Shown: positions 1 to 8,927, counted from the stretch's first letter. The stretch: DNA of 64,000 nt from JAPLDB01 sp964356415 (GCA_964356415.1 CAYHHK010000003.1:14222-78221), one strand, 5' to 3'. The notes: generated by a model from the sequence alone, not told the origin. Numbers and translations: made by a program.

Positions 1-1738
1 CAATATGCTGATCGGAACAGGAAAGAATTTTTATACGGATTTGCCTTGGGTACTGAACAGCATTAACCAATATTGGTATTTCATTCAGCCGGATGAATGG
101 TGTATTCACTCAGGTGATGGCAATACCTTTGTTGCAGGAGACAGGGTAATCTATCGCCATGCGGCGCTATTCAATGATCCGAGAAGTGTTTGGCTTGCTC
201 AAAAATATTCGCAACCGTTGTATTACTATTCCACTCCTTATGTCTTTCAGAAATTACTTTACAAGGATTTTACACTTTCTGCAATTGCTCATCCGGCCCC
301 TCCGCTGGATTGGTGGTCTGATAAAACGGGATTATCCGTCAGCAGATCTTCATGGGATTCATCTGCAGTAATGACTACTTTTTTTAATTCTCCAAGTAAG
401 CGTGCTGCCCATGAGCATCGGGACAATAACTCCTTTACTATTTTTAATGATAAACCTCTTTTGATTGATGCAGGTTCCTATGATACCTATGGAGGAACTC
501 ATTATCTTAATTATTATCAACGTACAATTGCACACAACAGTATTTGTGTATTTGATTCTGCTGAGGTGTATACCAACTTCGGGCAGCCCGCTTCCAATGA
601 TGGAGGACAAATAGAATCTTTCGCATTACAGAACTACAATGATATTTTTCTTTCGCAAAACCGGCGGGGAAACTGGATTAAGTATGGCGCAGGAGTTAAT
701 TATCAGTATAATATTGCAGATGCTCAGTTGTCTTACGACTCAGCTAAACTTGATTTTTTCAGGAGAAGGTTTTTGTTTGTTAAGCCATATAAAGTGATTG
801 TTCTGGATCATATCCACCTGAAAAACACAGGCACCCATCAACGTGACGCAAAATGGGTTGCCCATTTTATGAATCAGCCTGAGGTGAGTGGTATAGTGAT
901 AAATAGCAAAGTCCCGGGGCATATCGAAACGTACAATGGAAAGGATTACCAGGCACTGAATGGCAATGGCAGTGCGGCGATCAGAACCTTACTTCCTGCT
1001 AATACAACTGCAACCCTGATTGGAGGAACCGGTTTTGAATTTTGGGTCAATGACTCAAATTATACACCTCTTTATCCGCCGGATACTATTCATGGTTCGC
1101 CGGGAAGATGGAGGATAGAAGTGCAGCCGGTTACAACAACTGACAGTTTGGTTTTTCTGCATACGATTGAAATCGGAGATTCATCTAATGCGGCAATTGC
1201 AGGGGGAATTGCTCATCAGAATAGTTATTCAGCAGGTGCTGACTGGGATGATACGCTTTACTATTTCTCTGCCAATGGCGACACAGGATCAATGTATCAG
1301 GTCTTTTATAACGTACCTGGCGGAAGAGTAGCAGGTATTTTGGCTGCTGACCTTCAATCCGGAAATTATTTTATTTTGGTTAACGGAATTATTTCTGCCG
1401 GTATTGCAACTGACGCGAATGGAATACTACAAACTTCAATTGTGCTCCCTTCAGGTAACCATACTGTGGAAATTGTTCAGCAGACAACAGCAATATTTTC
1501 AATAGCCGGCAAGCCTGCGTCAATCAGCGTATTTCCAAATCCTGCTCTTGCAGAAATAAATATTGTTACTGTCAATCGGGAAAAAATGGAAGTGCAGATT
1601 GCCAACTCCATCGGTCAAATTATTCTGAAGGAATCTGACGTAAACAAGATTTATTTATCAGACATCCCCGCGGGAATGTATTTTTTAATGGTAAAGCAAG
1701 GAGGAGAATATTTTGTATCAAGGTTTATTAAAGAATAA
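1..1738 (+). CDS. Heparinase II/III-like polysaccharide lyase with T9SS sorting domain (5' end outside window)
   Basis: The reading frame is open from the first bases, so the gene begins upstream; the first ATG (position 5) is internal. Residues roughly 130-185 carry the heparinase II/III C-terminal signature: a His-Asp-Asn patch (EHRDNNSF), a buried glycine-rich turn (IDAGSYDTYGG) and an AHNS segment. The family cleaves acidic polysaccharides by beta-elimination. The last 75 residues start with VFPNPA and end in a Leu/Phe-rich, basic tail (GMYFLMV...FIKE), the type A sorting domain of type IX secretion, so the enzyme is exported to the cell surface or medium. The N-terminal toroid domain is mostly missing from view. 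A shorter heparinase-like gene without this tail lies at 34168-35757. Family assignment is firm; the substrate is unknown. Confidence 0.8.
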   Translation, partial: NMLIGTGKNFYTDLPWVLNSINQYWYFIQPDEWCIHSGDGNTFVAGDRVIYRHAALFNDPRSVWLAQKYSQPLYYYSTPYVFQKLLYKDFTLSAIAHPAPPLDWWSDKTGLSVSRSSWDSSAVMTTFFNSPSKRAAHEHRDNNSFTIFNDKPLLIDAGSYDTYGGTHYLNYYQRTIAHNSICVFDSAEVYTNFGQPASNDGGQIESFALQNYNDIFLSQNRRGNWIKYGAGVNYQYNIADAQLSYDSAKLDFFRRRFLFVKPYKVIVLDHIHLKNTGTHQRDAKWVAHFMNQPEVSGIVINSKVPGHIETYNGKDYQALNGNGSAAIRTLLPANTTATLIGGTGFEFWVNDSNYTPLYPPDTIHGSPGRWRIEVQPVTTTDSLVFLHTIEIGDSSNAAIAGGIAHQNSYSAGADWDDTLYYFSANGDTGSMYQVFYNVPGGRVAGILAADLQSGNYFILVNGIISAGIATDANGILQTSIVLPSGNHTVEIVQQTTAIFSIAGKPASISVFPNPALAEINIVTVNREKMEVQIANSIGQIILKESDVNKIYLSDIPAGMYFLMVKQGGEYFVSRFIKE

Positions 1739-1813
1739 TCAGATTAATAATTCTCTGCAAATTTCAAACATTCAGGATGCGCATGTGCATTCCGCTACTG
1801 ATAGATCAGTTCA

Positions 1814-2884
1814 CTAAAAAGGACTCAGGAATTCGGGATTGTTTATAAAGGACGTATCAGTAAACATTTTCAGGTAAGCGACCAGGCATTGCTTGTCATA
1901 GGCTGAAAGGTGAAGTCCGTTTACTTTGGCCGGCTTGGTCATTATGGGATCAACGTTCGGAGAATTGAGGTGAACCCCAGAATCATAAAATTCAACCACC
2001 TCTTCAAGCGTGGCGTATCTGCCATCGTGCATATATGGAGCTGAGAGTTCAATATTCCTAAGCGTTGGAGAAATGAATTTTCCGATAGTCAGGGAATCAT
2101 GACTGAAATTGAAATTCCCTGCATTTTGACCTACGGGTATTTCATCGAGCCCGTTATTGTGCAATCGGTTATCTGTGCAAAGCACGGAGCCATGACAGTG
2201 AAAGCAATCTCCTTCTTCCGTATTGAAGATTACCATGCCCCTGATCTCTTCCTGTGTTGGTGCATACCCCTGATTTCTGTATTTGTCGAACTTTGAGTCA
2301 GAGGAAACCATTGTATAAATGAATTGTGCAGCAGCAGTTACTATTTTATTTTTTAGCTCTTCATGAGACAATTTTTCAAAATCCGTTACATTGAATGCCT
2401 GATAAAATAAATTCGGATATTGGTTATGGTTTTTCAGTCTTTGCACCAGGTCATTCATATTGGTATTGAAAAATTCCGGTTCAAAATCACCCATGCAAAC
2501 TTCACCGATAGAAGCGAGTCCGCCTTCCCACAGGAATTTATTTTTCCATGCAAGGTTTACATGTACCGGAACACTTGTTTGTTCTCCGTTTGGATGTATG
2601 TGCAAAGGTGATGAAAATGACTTTGTAGCCACATGGCAGGAGGAGCAAGATAGTCCGTTGCTTGAAAGAATGGGATCATAATACAACATATGGCCCAACC
2701 TGACACCCTCGACGGTAAGGGAACTTACACCTGCAAGTACAGGAGGCGGAAATCCCGCCGGATTGATTAGCTGGTAAGGAGTCTGGGTATAAGATGTGCT
2801 ATCAGCTCCTTTGTCTTTTCTGCAGGATGCAATGAAGGAAATGGTAACGATTATTGCGAGGATAGCGTAGCTGTATTTTTTCAT
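1814..2884 (-). CDS. MbnH-like di-haem cytochrome c peroxidase family lipoprotein
   Basis: The protein is about 356 residues from the ATG at 2884, which gives a clean lipoprotein signal ending at Cys21; a farther upstream in-frame ATG (2935) would overlap the neighbouring gene and bury the signal. Two CXXCH haem-attachment motifs are visible, CSSCH at residues 80-84 and CFHCH at 227-231, in the layout of the bacterial di-haem peroxidase/MauG family. The gene sits 13 bp behind an MbnP-like gene (2898-3632), the arrangement of the methanobactin-associated pair in which MbnH oxidises a tryptophan of MbnP to kynurenine. The protein should be anchored on the periplasmic side of a membrane. No methanobactin precursor is visible nearby. 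The di-haem enzyme call is firm; the MbnH-type reaction is inference from pairing. Confidence 0.85.
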   Translation of the reverse strand: MKKYSYAILAIIVTISFIASCRKDKGADSTSYTQTPYQLINPAGFPPPVLAGVSSLTVEGVRLGHMLYYDPILSSNGLSCSSCHVATKSFSSPLHIHPNGEQTSVPVHVNLAWKNKFLWEGGLASIGEVCMGDFEPEFFNTNMNDLVQRLKNHNQYPNLFYQAFNVTDFEKLSHEELKNKIVTAAAQFIYTMVSSDSKFDKYRNQGYAPTQEEIRGMVIFNTEEGDCFHCHGSVLCTDNRLHNNGLDEIPVGQNAGNFNFSHDSLTIGKFISPTLRNIELSAPYMHDGRYATLEEVVEFYDSGVHLNSPNVDPIMTKPAKVNGLHLSAYDKQCLVAYLKMFTDTSFINNPEFLSPF

Positions 2885-2897
2885 CACTTCATTTTGA

Positions 2898-3632
2898 TTA
2901 TTCAATTGAAAATACGTCAGCACCATTGGATGCAAATTTCAGCATGGATACAGAATCTCCCATGATGTAATTGCCATCAATATTAAAATCGAAAGCCGCC
3001 GGGTTTCGATACCATTCATTAATATTCATCACCAGCATTTTTGAGATATCATCCTGATCGAAGCAGACTGAAAGTGGCAACTGTACTTTAATGAGGCAAC
3101 TGTTAGTGCCGAGATGCATTGCATATCCCGGAGTTCCTGATGTGTCAGCGAAATAGCCTTCAAGCTTCAGGAAATGATAGCCGCCACCCATCATCATCGG
3201 CCATTCCATCATCAGGTTGTCAGTGGTTGCCGGCAATCCATTCTGAACATTGTGCACAGAATCAACTCCAATGTTGAATCGGATACCTGTGTAACATCCT
3301 TTTGGAATATCCTTTATTGAAACATTAAGTGTTGCTGCTGACCGTGCATCTACAAAAAGCCAGTCTTTTATCTGCACAACGGAACTGTCTGCTTTTACCA
3401 GGGATACTTGTGAAAGGTAGAAGACGAGTGTATTTACACTGTATTGATTTTGTGCCTGATTTTCATAAATTAGTGTATCCAAGGCAAGGGTAGGTCCGTC
3501 AACCCTGAAACCGAATTCAAGGTTAAGGGCAGGGCTTGAAGCGGCCGGTATGTCGGTATCGGTATTTTCATCCTTCTTGCAGGAGGATACAACTATCAAC
3601 AACAGAAGGAAAAGATAGAAATGGGTTTTCAT
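2898..3632 (-). CDS. MbnP-like (copper-binding family) lipoprotein
   Basis: The 244-residue protein begins with a lipoprotein signal ending at Cys18 followed by KKDE. It shows the MbnP family pattern: an FxVDG strand near residue 42, an FYLSQVSL segment near 71, a G-Y-IRFNIGVDS turn at 112-125, and the most diagnostic part, MEWPMMMGGGYHFLKLEG at 142-159, with Trp144. In characterised pairs the partner MbnH modifies a tryptophan of MbnP and the modified protein binds copper. The downstream gene on the same strand is the di-haem peroxidase, so the two form an operon. Met-rich residues around Trp144 would suit copper. The family call rests on recognised sequence pattern; metal binding is inferred. 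Confidence 0.75.
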   Translation of the reverse strand: MKTHFYLFLLLLIVVSSCKKDENTDTDIPAASSPALNLEFGFRVDGPTLALDTLIYENQAQNQYSVNTLVFYLSQVSLVKADSSVVQIKDWLFVDARSAATLNVSIKDIPKGCYTGIRFNIGVDSVHNVQNGLPATTDNLMMEWPMMMGGGYHFLKLEGYFADTSGTPGYAMHLGTNSCLIKVQLPLSVCFDQDDISKMLVMNINEWYRNPAAFDFNIDGNYIMGDSVSMLKFASNGADVFSIE

Positions 3633-3830
3633 ATATTTATTTATTTTTGTAAAGTTATCATATTTTAACTCATAATTAAATGATTGCTGTCATGAAATCA
3701 ATTGGTTTTAGCGTAATACTGAACCCGATTAATTTTTTATGATAAATATTAGCAGGTTAACTGATAAATGTCATGTGTAGGCAACTTCACACTGCCTTAT
3801 TTTCGTCTGCAAATCATAAAATAACTTTGT

Positions 3831-4409
3831 ATGAAAACTTCAAAATTACACATGATGCTCGGTATTGCCGCAGTATCTTTTATTATTTCTTGTTCGCAAC
3901 CGGCCAATGAAAGTGCCACATCAGAAGGCAATGATGCAGCTGCTTCAGTAGCTCCGACATCAGGTGGACAAATGGATGTTAATGATGATGCGTCCAGTCC
4001 TAACGTTGTGAAAATTGCTATTGGCTCGAAAGACCACACCACATTGGTTGCAGCCGTTCAGGCAGCGGATTTGGTAAATGCATTATCCAACAATGGACCT
4101 TTTACAGTTTTTGCTCCAACTAACGCAGCTTTTGACGCATTGCCTGCAGGAACCGTGGATGGGCTATTAAAACCTGAGAAGAAAGAAGCATTAGCAGACA
4201 TCCTTCAATTCCATGTTTATGTTGGTGTACTCAATACAGATCTCTTTCAGGATGGTCAGGAGTTTGAAATGGTTAGCGGAGGAAAGGCAACCATTCATGT
4301 AAAAGACGGAAAGTTTATGATTAATGATGCCAACATCGTTGCATCAGTTCCTGCATCAAACGGAATTGTACACGTCATTGACAAAGTCATCTTTGCTCCG
4401 GTAAAATAG
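3831..4409 (+). CDS. Fasciclin-domain lipoprotein
   Basis: The 192-residue protein has a lipoprotein signal (IISCSQP, Cys near residue 21), a low-complexity linker to about residue 60, and a single fasciclin/FAS1 domain with the H1 motif (FTVFAPTNAAFDALP) and the closing VIDKVIFAP segment. FAS1 domains mediate adhesion or bind small ligands at the envelope. A TAACTTTG -7 box (3822-3829) directly abuts the ATG at 3831, so transcription may start within the first codons. In that case translation could begin at the Met-Met pair at residues 8-9, which still leaves a good signal peptide. An intrinsic terminator follows at 4442, so the gene is monocistronic. Confidence 0.88.
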   Translation: MKTSKLHMMLGIAAVSFIISCSQPANESATSEGNDAAASVAPTSGGQMDVNDDASSPNVVKIAIGSKDHTTLVAAVQAADLVNALSNNGPFTVFAPTNAAFDALPAGTVDGLLKPEKKEALADILQFHVYVGVLNTDLFQDGQEFEMVSGGKATIHVKDGKFMINDANIVASVPASNGIVHVIDKVIFAPVK

Positions 4410-4441
4410 TTTTTAGTGGATTTTTATTGTGTGATGGTAAA

Positions 4442-4484
4442 ATAAGGCGGGTTGGTAATTGTCAACCTGCCTTATGATTTTTTC
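4442..4484 (+). terminator. Intrinsic terminator of the fasciclin gene
   Basis: A 13-bp nearly perfect stem (4442-4454 pairing with 4463-4475, one internal mismatch) with an 8-nt loop is followed by a run of T residues at 4478-4483. It lies 33 bp after the fasciclin stop codon. Confidence 0.85.
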
Positions 4485-4758
4485 GGTTATGTATCTCCGA
4501 TGTGTAAACATTGTAATTGATGTAGACTTTGCGATGTTGATTAAGTGTTGAAAATCATGTATTTATCTGACATGAGGGGTATTTAAAAACAATTATTGGT
4601 TATTAAATTGGCCGAATTCGTAAAAAAATCCGGTCTGATGAGGGCTTCCAATAAACTCTGAAGGATCTGTAGGCAGAACAATAAGCATCATTGCTTTACC
4701 AAAGGCTTGAACTTATTCAATACCTGCCGGTGCAGGAAAAGAAGGATACTGACAGAAG
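4485..4758. other. Intergenic, no feature recognised
   Basis: Between the fasciclin terminator and the convergent acyltransferase there is AT-rich sequence without a supported reading frame, tRNA or strong hairpin. A CTGATGAG octamer at 4635-4642 resembles a hammerhead core word but the rest of the fold is missing. Confidence 0.5.
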
Positions 4759-5310
4759 TCAATTTGTGGGCTTCGGTAACTCCTTCGGAAATTTCCCCTT
4801 CTTATCCCTAAAAAAACCAAAAATTGTTTTCATGTCCTCAGGCAAATTACCGGTAGGATAAAAAGGCTTATTTATGATCACGGTTTTCCTCGGATAATCA
4901 AAGGCTGTCATTACGATAGGAATATTTGCTTTAATGGCTATGAAATAAAATCCTGTCTTCCATTGTGCAACATATTTCCGTGTTCCTTCCGGGGCAATGG
5001 CCACAATAAAACTTTCCCGCATATTGAAAAGATTCGCTACGGCATCAACAAGGTTTACATTTTTGCTTCTGTCAACAGGAACACCTCCCAGCCAACGGAA
5101 CAATCCACCAAACGGAAAACGAAAGAGTTCTTTTTTGCCAAGGAATTTGGCATCGAAACGCAGAATGCTTCTTGCACAAAGCCCGAGCATGAAATCCCAG
5201 TTGCTGGTATGGGGTGCAACGATGATGATGTACTTTTTTTCTGAAGGCATCAGTCCTTCGATCTTCCATCCTGCAAGTCTGAAAAAAAAAATATAGAGAA
5301 ATCTTGCCAT
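4759..5310 (-). CDS. PlsC-like 1-acylglycerol-3-phosphate acyltransferase family protein
   Basis: The 183-residue protein carries the acyltransferase HX4D motif (HTSNWD) near residue 33 and the EGTR motif (APEGTRK) near residue 108, the catalytic and phosphate-binding elements of the PlsC family. It is short, lacking the long N-terminal helices of housekeeping PlsC, and fits the compact family often found near envelope genes. Its ATG overlaps the stop of wecB in a TGATG junction (5308-5312), so the two are translationally coupled. It is the last gene of a minus-strand string that begins with paaA. It may acylate a lipid or glycolipid; the acceptor cannot be read from sequence. Confidence 0.85.
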   Translation of the reverse strand: MARFLYIFFFRLAGWKIEGLMPSEKKYIIIVAPHTSNWDFMLGLCARSILRFDAKFLGKKELFRFPFGGLFRWLGGVPVDRSKNVNLVDAVANLFNMRESFIVAIAPEGTRKYVAQWKTGFYFIAIKANIPIVMTAFDYPRKTVIINKPFYPTGNLPEDMKTIFGFFRDKKGKFPKELPKPTN

Positions 5311-6437
5311 CAGAGTTTGAGTTGTGCGACGATGTCAACGATTTTTTTACAAGAGGTTCCGTCGCCATATGGGTTGATTGCTTTAGCCATTTTTTCATAT
5401 GCCCGGGTGTCAGAAAGCAGTAGCGAAAGCTCATCAATGACCAGTTGTTTGTCAGTTCCAACAAGTTTTGCTGTCCCGGAATCAACACCTTCCTGCCGCT
5501 CGGTAACATCGCGCATTACAAGAACAGGTTTTCCAAGTGCCGGTGCTTCTTCCTGTAAGCCGCCTGAATCAGTGAGTACCACATAGCTCTTGTTCATTAA
5601 CCAGATGAAATGCTCATATCCAAGTGGTGCAATAAGGTGAACATTTTTTAATCCGCTCAACATCCTGTTTACTGGTTGTTGTACGTTCGGGTTGAGGTGT
5701 ACAGGATAAACAAATTCCACTGCAGGAAAATTTTCTGCACATGTTTTAATCGCCCCACATATATTTTCAAAGGGCTCGCCGAAACTTTCCCTGCGATGTC
5801 CGGTAATCAGTACGATTTTTTTTGAGAAGTCAATCTCTTTAAAAAATGTATGAAAGGATTCCTCTCCACGCTTCTTCAGCAAGTCAAGTCCGAGGAACAA
5901 CGCATCTATTACTGTGTTGCCTACACCGAATATATTTTCAGTGATGTTTTCTTTTTTCAGATTTGAAGCACTTTGAGGAGTAGGCGTGAAATGATAATCA
6001 CTCAGGTGTCCTGCAAGTATGCGGTTCACTTCTTCAGGGAATGGGGAGTATTTATTTCCACTGCGAAGACCGGCTTCAATGTGTGCGACTTTTATTTTGC
6101 AGTAGTATGCTCCAAGTGCGCCAATGAATGAAGTTGTCGTATCGCCCTGCACAAAGACCAAAGAAGGTTCAAAAGTTTTCAGCACTTTCTCCATTGCCTT
6201 GAGCCCGTCAGCAGTGACATCAAAAAGCGTCTGGTTCGGCTTCATGATGTTCAGGTCATAGTCAGGGGTGATCTCAAAAAACGCAAGCACCTGGTCCAGC
6301 ATTTGCCGGTGTTGTGCTGTAACACATACCTTGACATCAAATTGTACATGTTTTCTGAATTCAAGAACCAATGGCGCAAGCTTTATTGCTTCAGGCCGGG
6401 TTCCAAAGATGAAAAGTAGTTTCTTCCTGTTCGTCAT
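5310..6437 (-). CDS. wecB: UDP-N-acetylglucosamine 2-epimerase (non-hydrolysing)
   Basis: The 375-residue protein is full length for the non-hydrolysing epimerase that interconverts UDP-GlcNAc and UDP-ManNAc. Family signatures are the N-terminal FGTRPEAIKLAPL, the VQGDTTT loop near residue 95, HIEAGLRS near 118, the ITGHRRESFG segment, and the TDSGGLQEEAPALGKPVLV nucleotide-binding stretch. The product UDP-ManNAc is the substrate of the wecC-type dehydrogenase encoded at 26242-27438. The gene lies 57 bp behind a wecA-like transferase and overlaps the acyltransferase downstream. Assignment is secure. Confidence 0.95.
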   Translation of the reverse strand: MTNRKKLLFIFGTRPEAIKLAPLVLEFRKHVQFDVKVCVTAQHRQMLDQVLAFFEITPDYDLNIMKPNQTLFDVTADGLKAMEKVLKTFEPSLVFVQGDTTTSFIGALGAYYCKIKVAHIEAGLRSGNKYSPFPEEVNRILAGHLSDYHFTPTPQSASNLKKENITENIFGVGNTVIDALFLGLDLLKKRGEESFHTFFKEIDFSKKIVLITGHRRESFGEPFENICGAIKTCAENFPAVEFVYPVHLNPNVQQPVNRMLSGLKNVHLIAPLGYEHFIWLMNKSYVVLTDSGGLQEEAPALGKPVLVMRDVTERQEGVDSGTAKLVGTDKQLVIDELSLLLSDTRAYEKMAKAINPYGDGTSCKKIVDIVAQLKL

Positions 6438-6494
6438 ATTTTCCTTACAAAATAAACCTCGTTATACAGGAAAATGCGAAATGTGTTGCAGTTG

Positions 6495-7556
6495 TTAAGC
6501 GACTGTTTTCTTCATTTTTTTCCTGATCAGCAGATACGGTAACTGACTGAGTAGAATGCCTGAAACAAGCAATCCGAAGAAAAGAATAGATTGATCAATA
6601 CTCTTTAGCAGAAAGGCTGAAGTAAGAAACAGCAGGTTTACTAAAATCAGCAACAAGGTAGCCATCCTGTGATTCATACCTGAATCCACAAGGACATGGT
6701 GAATGTGATTGTTATCAGCATGAATAGGAGATTGCCCCTTCATCAAGCGTATTGAAGTCACGCGTATAAAATCAATTAGCGGAATAATGAGTAAGGCAAG
6801 GGCAATGACCGGCGCCGACTGGTAATTCAGCCATTGAAGTGTGGAAGCTGCCGTTCTTGTTTCTTCTGTTAGTTGAATTGTTAGCAGAGAGAGAATGAAA
6901 CCTGTAACGAGCGTGCCTGTATCACCCATAAATATTTTTGCGGGAGAAAAATTGTAGATCAAAAATGCCAGCAGTGATCCGCATAAGGCGAAAGATAAAA
7001 ATGCAAAGAGACTGTCGTTTATGGAAAGAAAAAGGAATCCAAAGCAACCTGCGGAAACAACTCCGATTGATCCGGCCAGCCCGTCTATGCCATCAATGAA
7101 GTTAAATGCATTTACGATTACCAGAATAAGTAGTATTGATACGAGGGAAGGGTAAATACCTGTGAGCGTATGTATTCCCAAAAGACCATGAAGCCCGCTG
7201 CATGCTATGCCTGCAAATAAAACAGTAATGGCTGCTGCTATCACCTGCAAAAATAATTTTACGCCGGGTCGAAGTGGATGCAAGTCATCAATAAACCCGG
7301 CAATGAACAAGATGAGCAGTGATGTGAGTACGTATAGTTGAGACGACTCAAAATAATTTGCACTGTAGAACAAAAATGAAATAATTGTTCCTGAAAATAT
7401 TGCCACGCCTCCAAGCAGCGGTGTCCTCGACATATGCAGCTTGCGTTCTCCGGGCTCATCAAATATGTTTCTTTCCCGGGCGATCTTTATCATGGCAGGG
7501 ATCATCATAATTGAAATGATGAATGCAGTGAATATAGAGATGGCGACTTGCAGCAT
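6495..7556 (-). CDS. WecA/MraY-type undecaprenyl-phosphate sugar-1-phosphate transferase
   Basis: The 353-residue protein is an integral membrane enzyme with about ten hydrophobic segments. It has the family's aspartate motif FIDDLHPL, the NAFNFIDGIDGLAGSIG loop, the KIFMGDTGTL motif and the HADNNHIHH histidine cluster on the cytoplasmic face. These enzymes move HexNAc-1-phosphate from a UDP-sugar to undecaprenyl phosphate and start polysaccharide assembly. The neighbour wecB argues for a WecA-like role over the peptidoglycan enzyme MraY. Only 3 bp separate its start from the stop of the upstream paaG-like gene. Confidence 0.88.
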   Translation of the reverse strand: MLQVAISIFTAFIISIMMIPAMIKIARERNIFDEPGERKLHMSRTPLLGGVAIFSGTIISFLFYSANYFESSQLYVLTSLLILFIAGFIDDLHPLRPGVKLFLQVIAAAITVLFAGIACSGLHGLLGIHTLTGIYPSLVSILLILVIVNAFNFIDGIDGLAGSIGVVSAGCFGFLFLSINDSLFAFLSFALCGSLLAFLIYNFSPAKIFMGDTGTLVTGFILSLLTIQLTEETRTAASTLQWLNYQSAPVIALALLIIPLIDFIRVTSIRLMKGQSPIHADNNHIHHVLVDSGMNHRMATLLLILVNLLFLTSAFLLKSIDQSILFFGLLVSGILLSQLPYLLIRKKMKKTVA

Positions 7557-7559
7557 AGT

Positions 7560-8339
7560 CTAATCACCTATAAATTCGGGTTTCCGTTTCTCAAGGAAAG
7601 CCTTCACACCTTCGCTGTAGTCGTAGCTAGTGGCGGCTTCAACTTGCAACTCACATTCTCTTTCAAGTTGCCTTTCAAGTGTGTTGTGTAAAGACTCGTT
7701 GAGCAGTTTTTTGGTGAGGGCAATTCCTTTGGTCGGCATTTTCGAAAGGGTAGAAGCAAGGCCCATCCCATCCTCCTGCAGTTTATTATCTGCAACAACC
7801 TTATAGATCATTCCCATTTGCAAAGCCTCGGCTGCCGGAACTTTATCTCCCAGCATCATCAGAGCTGATGCACGGTTCAAGCCAATAAGTCGCGGCAGGA
7901 TGTAAGTTCCGCTGCTGTCGGGGATCAGACCGATTTTAGAAAATGCCTGTAGAAATGATGATGAATCTGCTGCAATTACCACATCACAGGAAAGTGCAAT
8001 ATTTGCCCCGGCACCCGCAGCGATGCCATTCACACCACAAACCACGGGCTTTTCAAGAGCCCTGATTTTTCTTATGATCGGATTGTAATGTTCTTCAACA
8101 ATTTTTTTAATGCCGGGACCAGAAGGGTCAATGGCTTCACTTAAATCCTGTCCGGCGCAAAATGCCTTGCCCTCTCCTGTGATGTAAACTGCCCGTACGC
8201 TTTTGTCTGCGGCCGCATCACTTAGCGCCTTTTGCATTTGCAAAGCCATTTCCCTGTTAAAGCTGTTGAATTTATCCGGACGGTTCAGTACGATTTTCGC
8301 AACGGAATTTTCTACGCTATAAATTATTGAATTATTCAT
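7560..8339 (-). CDS. paaG: Enoyl-CoA hydratase/isomerase, PaaG-like
   Basis: From the ATG at 8339 the protein has 259 residues, the usual crotonase length; a longer frame from 8375 would run into paaD. Crotonase features are the FCAGQDLSE oxyanion segment, the NGIAAGAGANIALSCDVVIA helix and turn, and a C-terminal EGVKAFLEKRKPEF box. PaaG isomerises the ring epoxide of phenylacetyl-CoA to the oxepin. The gene follows paaD by one base, in the string paaA-B-C-D-G, which supports PaaG over another crotonase such as PaaF or a generic hydratase. The crotonase call is firm, the PaaG role is from context. Confidence 0.8.
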   Translation of the reverse strand: MNNSIIYSVENSVAKIVLNRPDKFNSFNREMALQMQKALSDAAADKSVRAVYITGEGKAFCAGQDLSEAIDPSGPGIKKIVEEHYNPIIRKIRALEKPVVCGVNGIAAGAGANIALSCDVVIAADSSSFLQAFSKIGLIPDSSGTYILPRLIGLNRASALMMLGDKVPAAEALQMGMIYKVVADNKLQEDGMGLASTLSKMPTKGIALTKKLLNESLHNTLERQLERECELQVEAATSYDYSEGVKAFLEKRKPEFIGD

Positions 8340-8340
8340 T

Positions 8341-8838
8341 TTAATGACATTTAAAATAATCAAATGGTTCTCCACAATTTTTGCATCTGTATAAAGCTTT
8401 GCATGCTGTTGAGCCGAATGCAGAGATCATTTCCGTATTTGATGAATTACATCTTGGACATAATTTTGTTTTTGCATGTACAAGTAGAACGGATTTATCA
8501 GAAGTTGTTTTTTCGGGAGGTGCTATGCCATAAATTCTGAGTTTTTCCCGTGCATTTTCGTTCAGCCAGTCTGTAGTCCAAGCAGGAGAAAATGTATACT
8601 TTATCTCAAAGTTGCTGACGGAGTTTTTCTTTAATACCTCTGCTATCTCATTTTCTATCGCCTTCATGGCAGGACAGCCGCTGTACGTAGGTGTTATGGT
8701 GATAATGAATCGCCCATTCTCTTCTTTTACTTCTCTCAGTATTCCCAAATCAGCAATCGTAATCACCGGAACTTCCGGGTCAGGAATAGCTGAGATCTGA
8801 GATTTGAGATGGGAGATGTGAGACGCAGCTAAAGTCAT
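8341..8838 (-). CDS. paaD: Phenylacetyl-CoA epoxidase maturation subunit PaaD
   Basis: The 165-residue protein has a DUF59/MIP18-like domain (IPDPEVPVITIADLGILREV and TPTYSGCPAMKAIE) followed by a C-terminal zinc-ribbon-like part with CPRC and CKNC pairs, the PaaD layout. PaaD helps assemble the PaaABCE epoxidase and probably serves iron handling. It lies between paaC and paaG. Its first 16 residues are unusual: residues 5-16 are encoded by a low-complexity stretch (8791-8826) made of the words CTCACATCTC and CTCAAATCTCAG that also occur in spacers at 39556 and 60421. Translation may begin at this ATG or use a less usual codon nearer to IPDPEVP. Confidence 0.9.
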   Translation of the reverse strand: MTLAASHISHLKSQISAIPDPEVPVITIADLGILREVKEENGRFIITITPTYSGCPAMKAIENEIAEVLKKNSVSNFEIKYTFSPAWTTDWLNENAREKLRIYGIAPPEKTTSDKSVLLVHAKTKLCPRCNSSNTEMISAFGSTACKALYRCKNCGEPFDYFKCH

Positions 8839-8901
8839 AGTATCGAAAAATCTGATTTTTTTTAATTTTTATTTTCCTCCCGACAATTCGGGATTTCTAC
8901 T

Positions 8902-8927
8902 CGCCCGAATGAACAGTCGTTCGGGCG
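8902..8927. repeat. Short palindrome of the CCCGAA...TTCGGG type
   Basis: Eight-base arms CGCCCGAA (8902-8909) and TTCGGGCG (8920-8927) enclose a 10-nt loop. A related word CCCGACAATTCGGGA lies just before (8879-8893), and similar palindromes occur near 21580-21622 and in the loop of the rpsT terminator (61338-61355). Confidence 0.7.

Noticed and set aside
4635..4642. CTGATGAG word like a hammerhead ribozyme core
   Set aside because: The partner GAAA core and the three stems are not present around it.
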